Positions 6,405-6,969 of a stretch of 6,969 nt of DNA are shown piece by piece. The DNA comes from an uncultured Novosphingobium sp. (GTDB lineage Bacteria; Pseudomonadota; Alphaproteobacteria; Sphingomonadales; Sphingomonadaceae), in contig CALKVF010000094.1 of NCBI GenBank assembly GCA_937996535.1, forward strand, positions 1 to 6,969. The letters are read 5' to 3'. The notes beneath the pieces are model-generated. The model saw only the letters and a program-made list of their open reading frames with translations. It did no database searches and had not been told where the DNA came from. The translations under genes and the position numbers were made by a program. Numbering within the stretch: position 1 is the first letter of the stretch; every line of letters starts with the position of its first letter.

Positions 6405-6413
6405 TCAGTAGGG

Positions 6414-6969
<556 letters not shown>

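Larger units (their letters stand above)
6276..6413 (+). promoter_or_regulatory. Intergenic region with probable promoter and structured 5' leader of acnA
   Basis: This 138-nt gap holds no convincing ORF and must carry the acnA expression signals unless acnA is read from upstream. At its left edge TCTAAT (6276-6281) matches 5 of 6 bases of the TATAAT consensus, but no good -35 lies 16-18 nt before it. TTGACG (6307-6312) resembles a -35, but there is no matching -10. Promoter placement therefore stays open. The remainder is rich in inverted repeats: TCGGC/GCCGA (6332-6336 with 6340-6344), CCCTGC/GCAGGG (6352-6357 with 6383-6388, extendable by a G-U pair) enclosing a second stem (6362-6367 with 6377-6382), and CCCTCTT/AAGAGGG (6302-6308 with 6368-6374). 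The last pairing involves the loop of the preceding hairpin. Such nesting is suggestive of a folded leader, but GC-rich DNA produces many chance stems. Confidence 0.45.

Overview
The window is GC-rich (roughly two thirds G+C) bacterial chromosome with every gene on the + strand. The codon use, the gene content and a short intergenic repeat that I remember as typical of sphingomonads all suggest an alphaproteobacterium, probably of the order Sphingomonadales (Novosphingobium/Erythrobacter-like). That placement is inference; no rRNA or marker phylogeny is available here.

Region 1 (1-5326) is a tight valine-catabolic operon of five genes. In genome order they are mmsA (CoA-acylating methylmalonate-semialdehyde dehydrogenase, cut at its 5' end by the window edge), an isobutyryl-CoA-type acyl-CoA dehydrogenase, a 3-hydroxyisobutyryl-CoA hydrolase, a short enoyl-CoA hydratase, and mmsB (3-hydroxyisobutyrate dehydrogenase). 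Together they cover every step from isobutyryl-CoA to propionyl-CoA: isobutyryl-CoA to methacrylyl-CoA (dehydrogenase), to 3-hydroxyisobutyryl-CoA (hydratase), to free 3-hydroxyisobutyrate (hydrolase), to methylmalonate semialdehyde (mmsB), to propionyl-CoA plus CO2 (mmsA). The genes are 14 nt apart, overlapping by ATGA, overlapping by ATGA, and 4 nt apart, so one polycistronic mRNA with translational coupling is very likely. The operon promoter and any regulator lie upstream of the window.

Region 2 (5327-6275) starts with a 40-nt spacer that carries one copy of the short interspersed repeat. It is followed by a GTG-started EamA/DMT-family membrane transporter of about ten helices and unknown substrate, which may be read from the valine operon.

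Region 3 (6276-6413) is the only sizeable non-coding stretch (138 nt). It contains several nested and competing inverted repeats and ends in a good Shine-Dalgarno sequence, so it looks like a structured 5' leader for the next gene.

Region 4 (6414-6969) is the first 185 codons of acnA, the TCA-cycle aconitate hydratase, running off the end of the window. Propionyl-CoA from the valine operon normally reaches the TCA cycle as succinyl-CoA, but nothing here shows that acnA is co-regulated with the operon.

I found no mobile element, CRISPR array, tRNA, rRNA or defence system. The content is mostly conventional; the most unusual parts are the acnA leader and the interspersed repeat.
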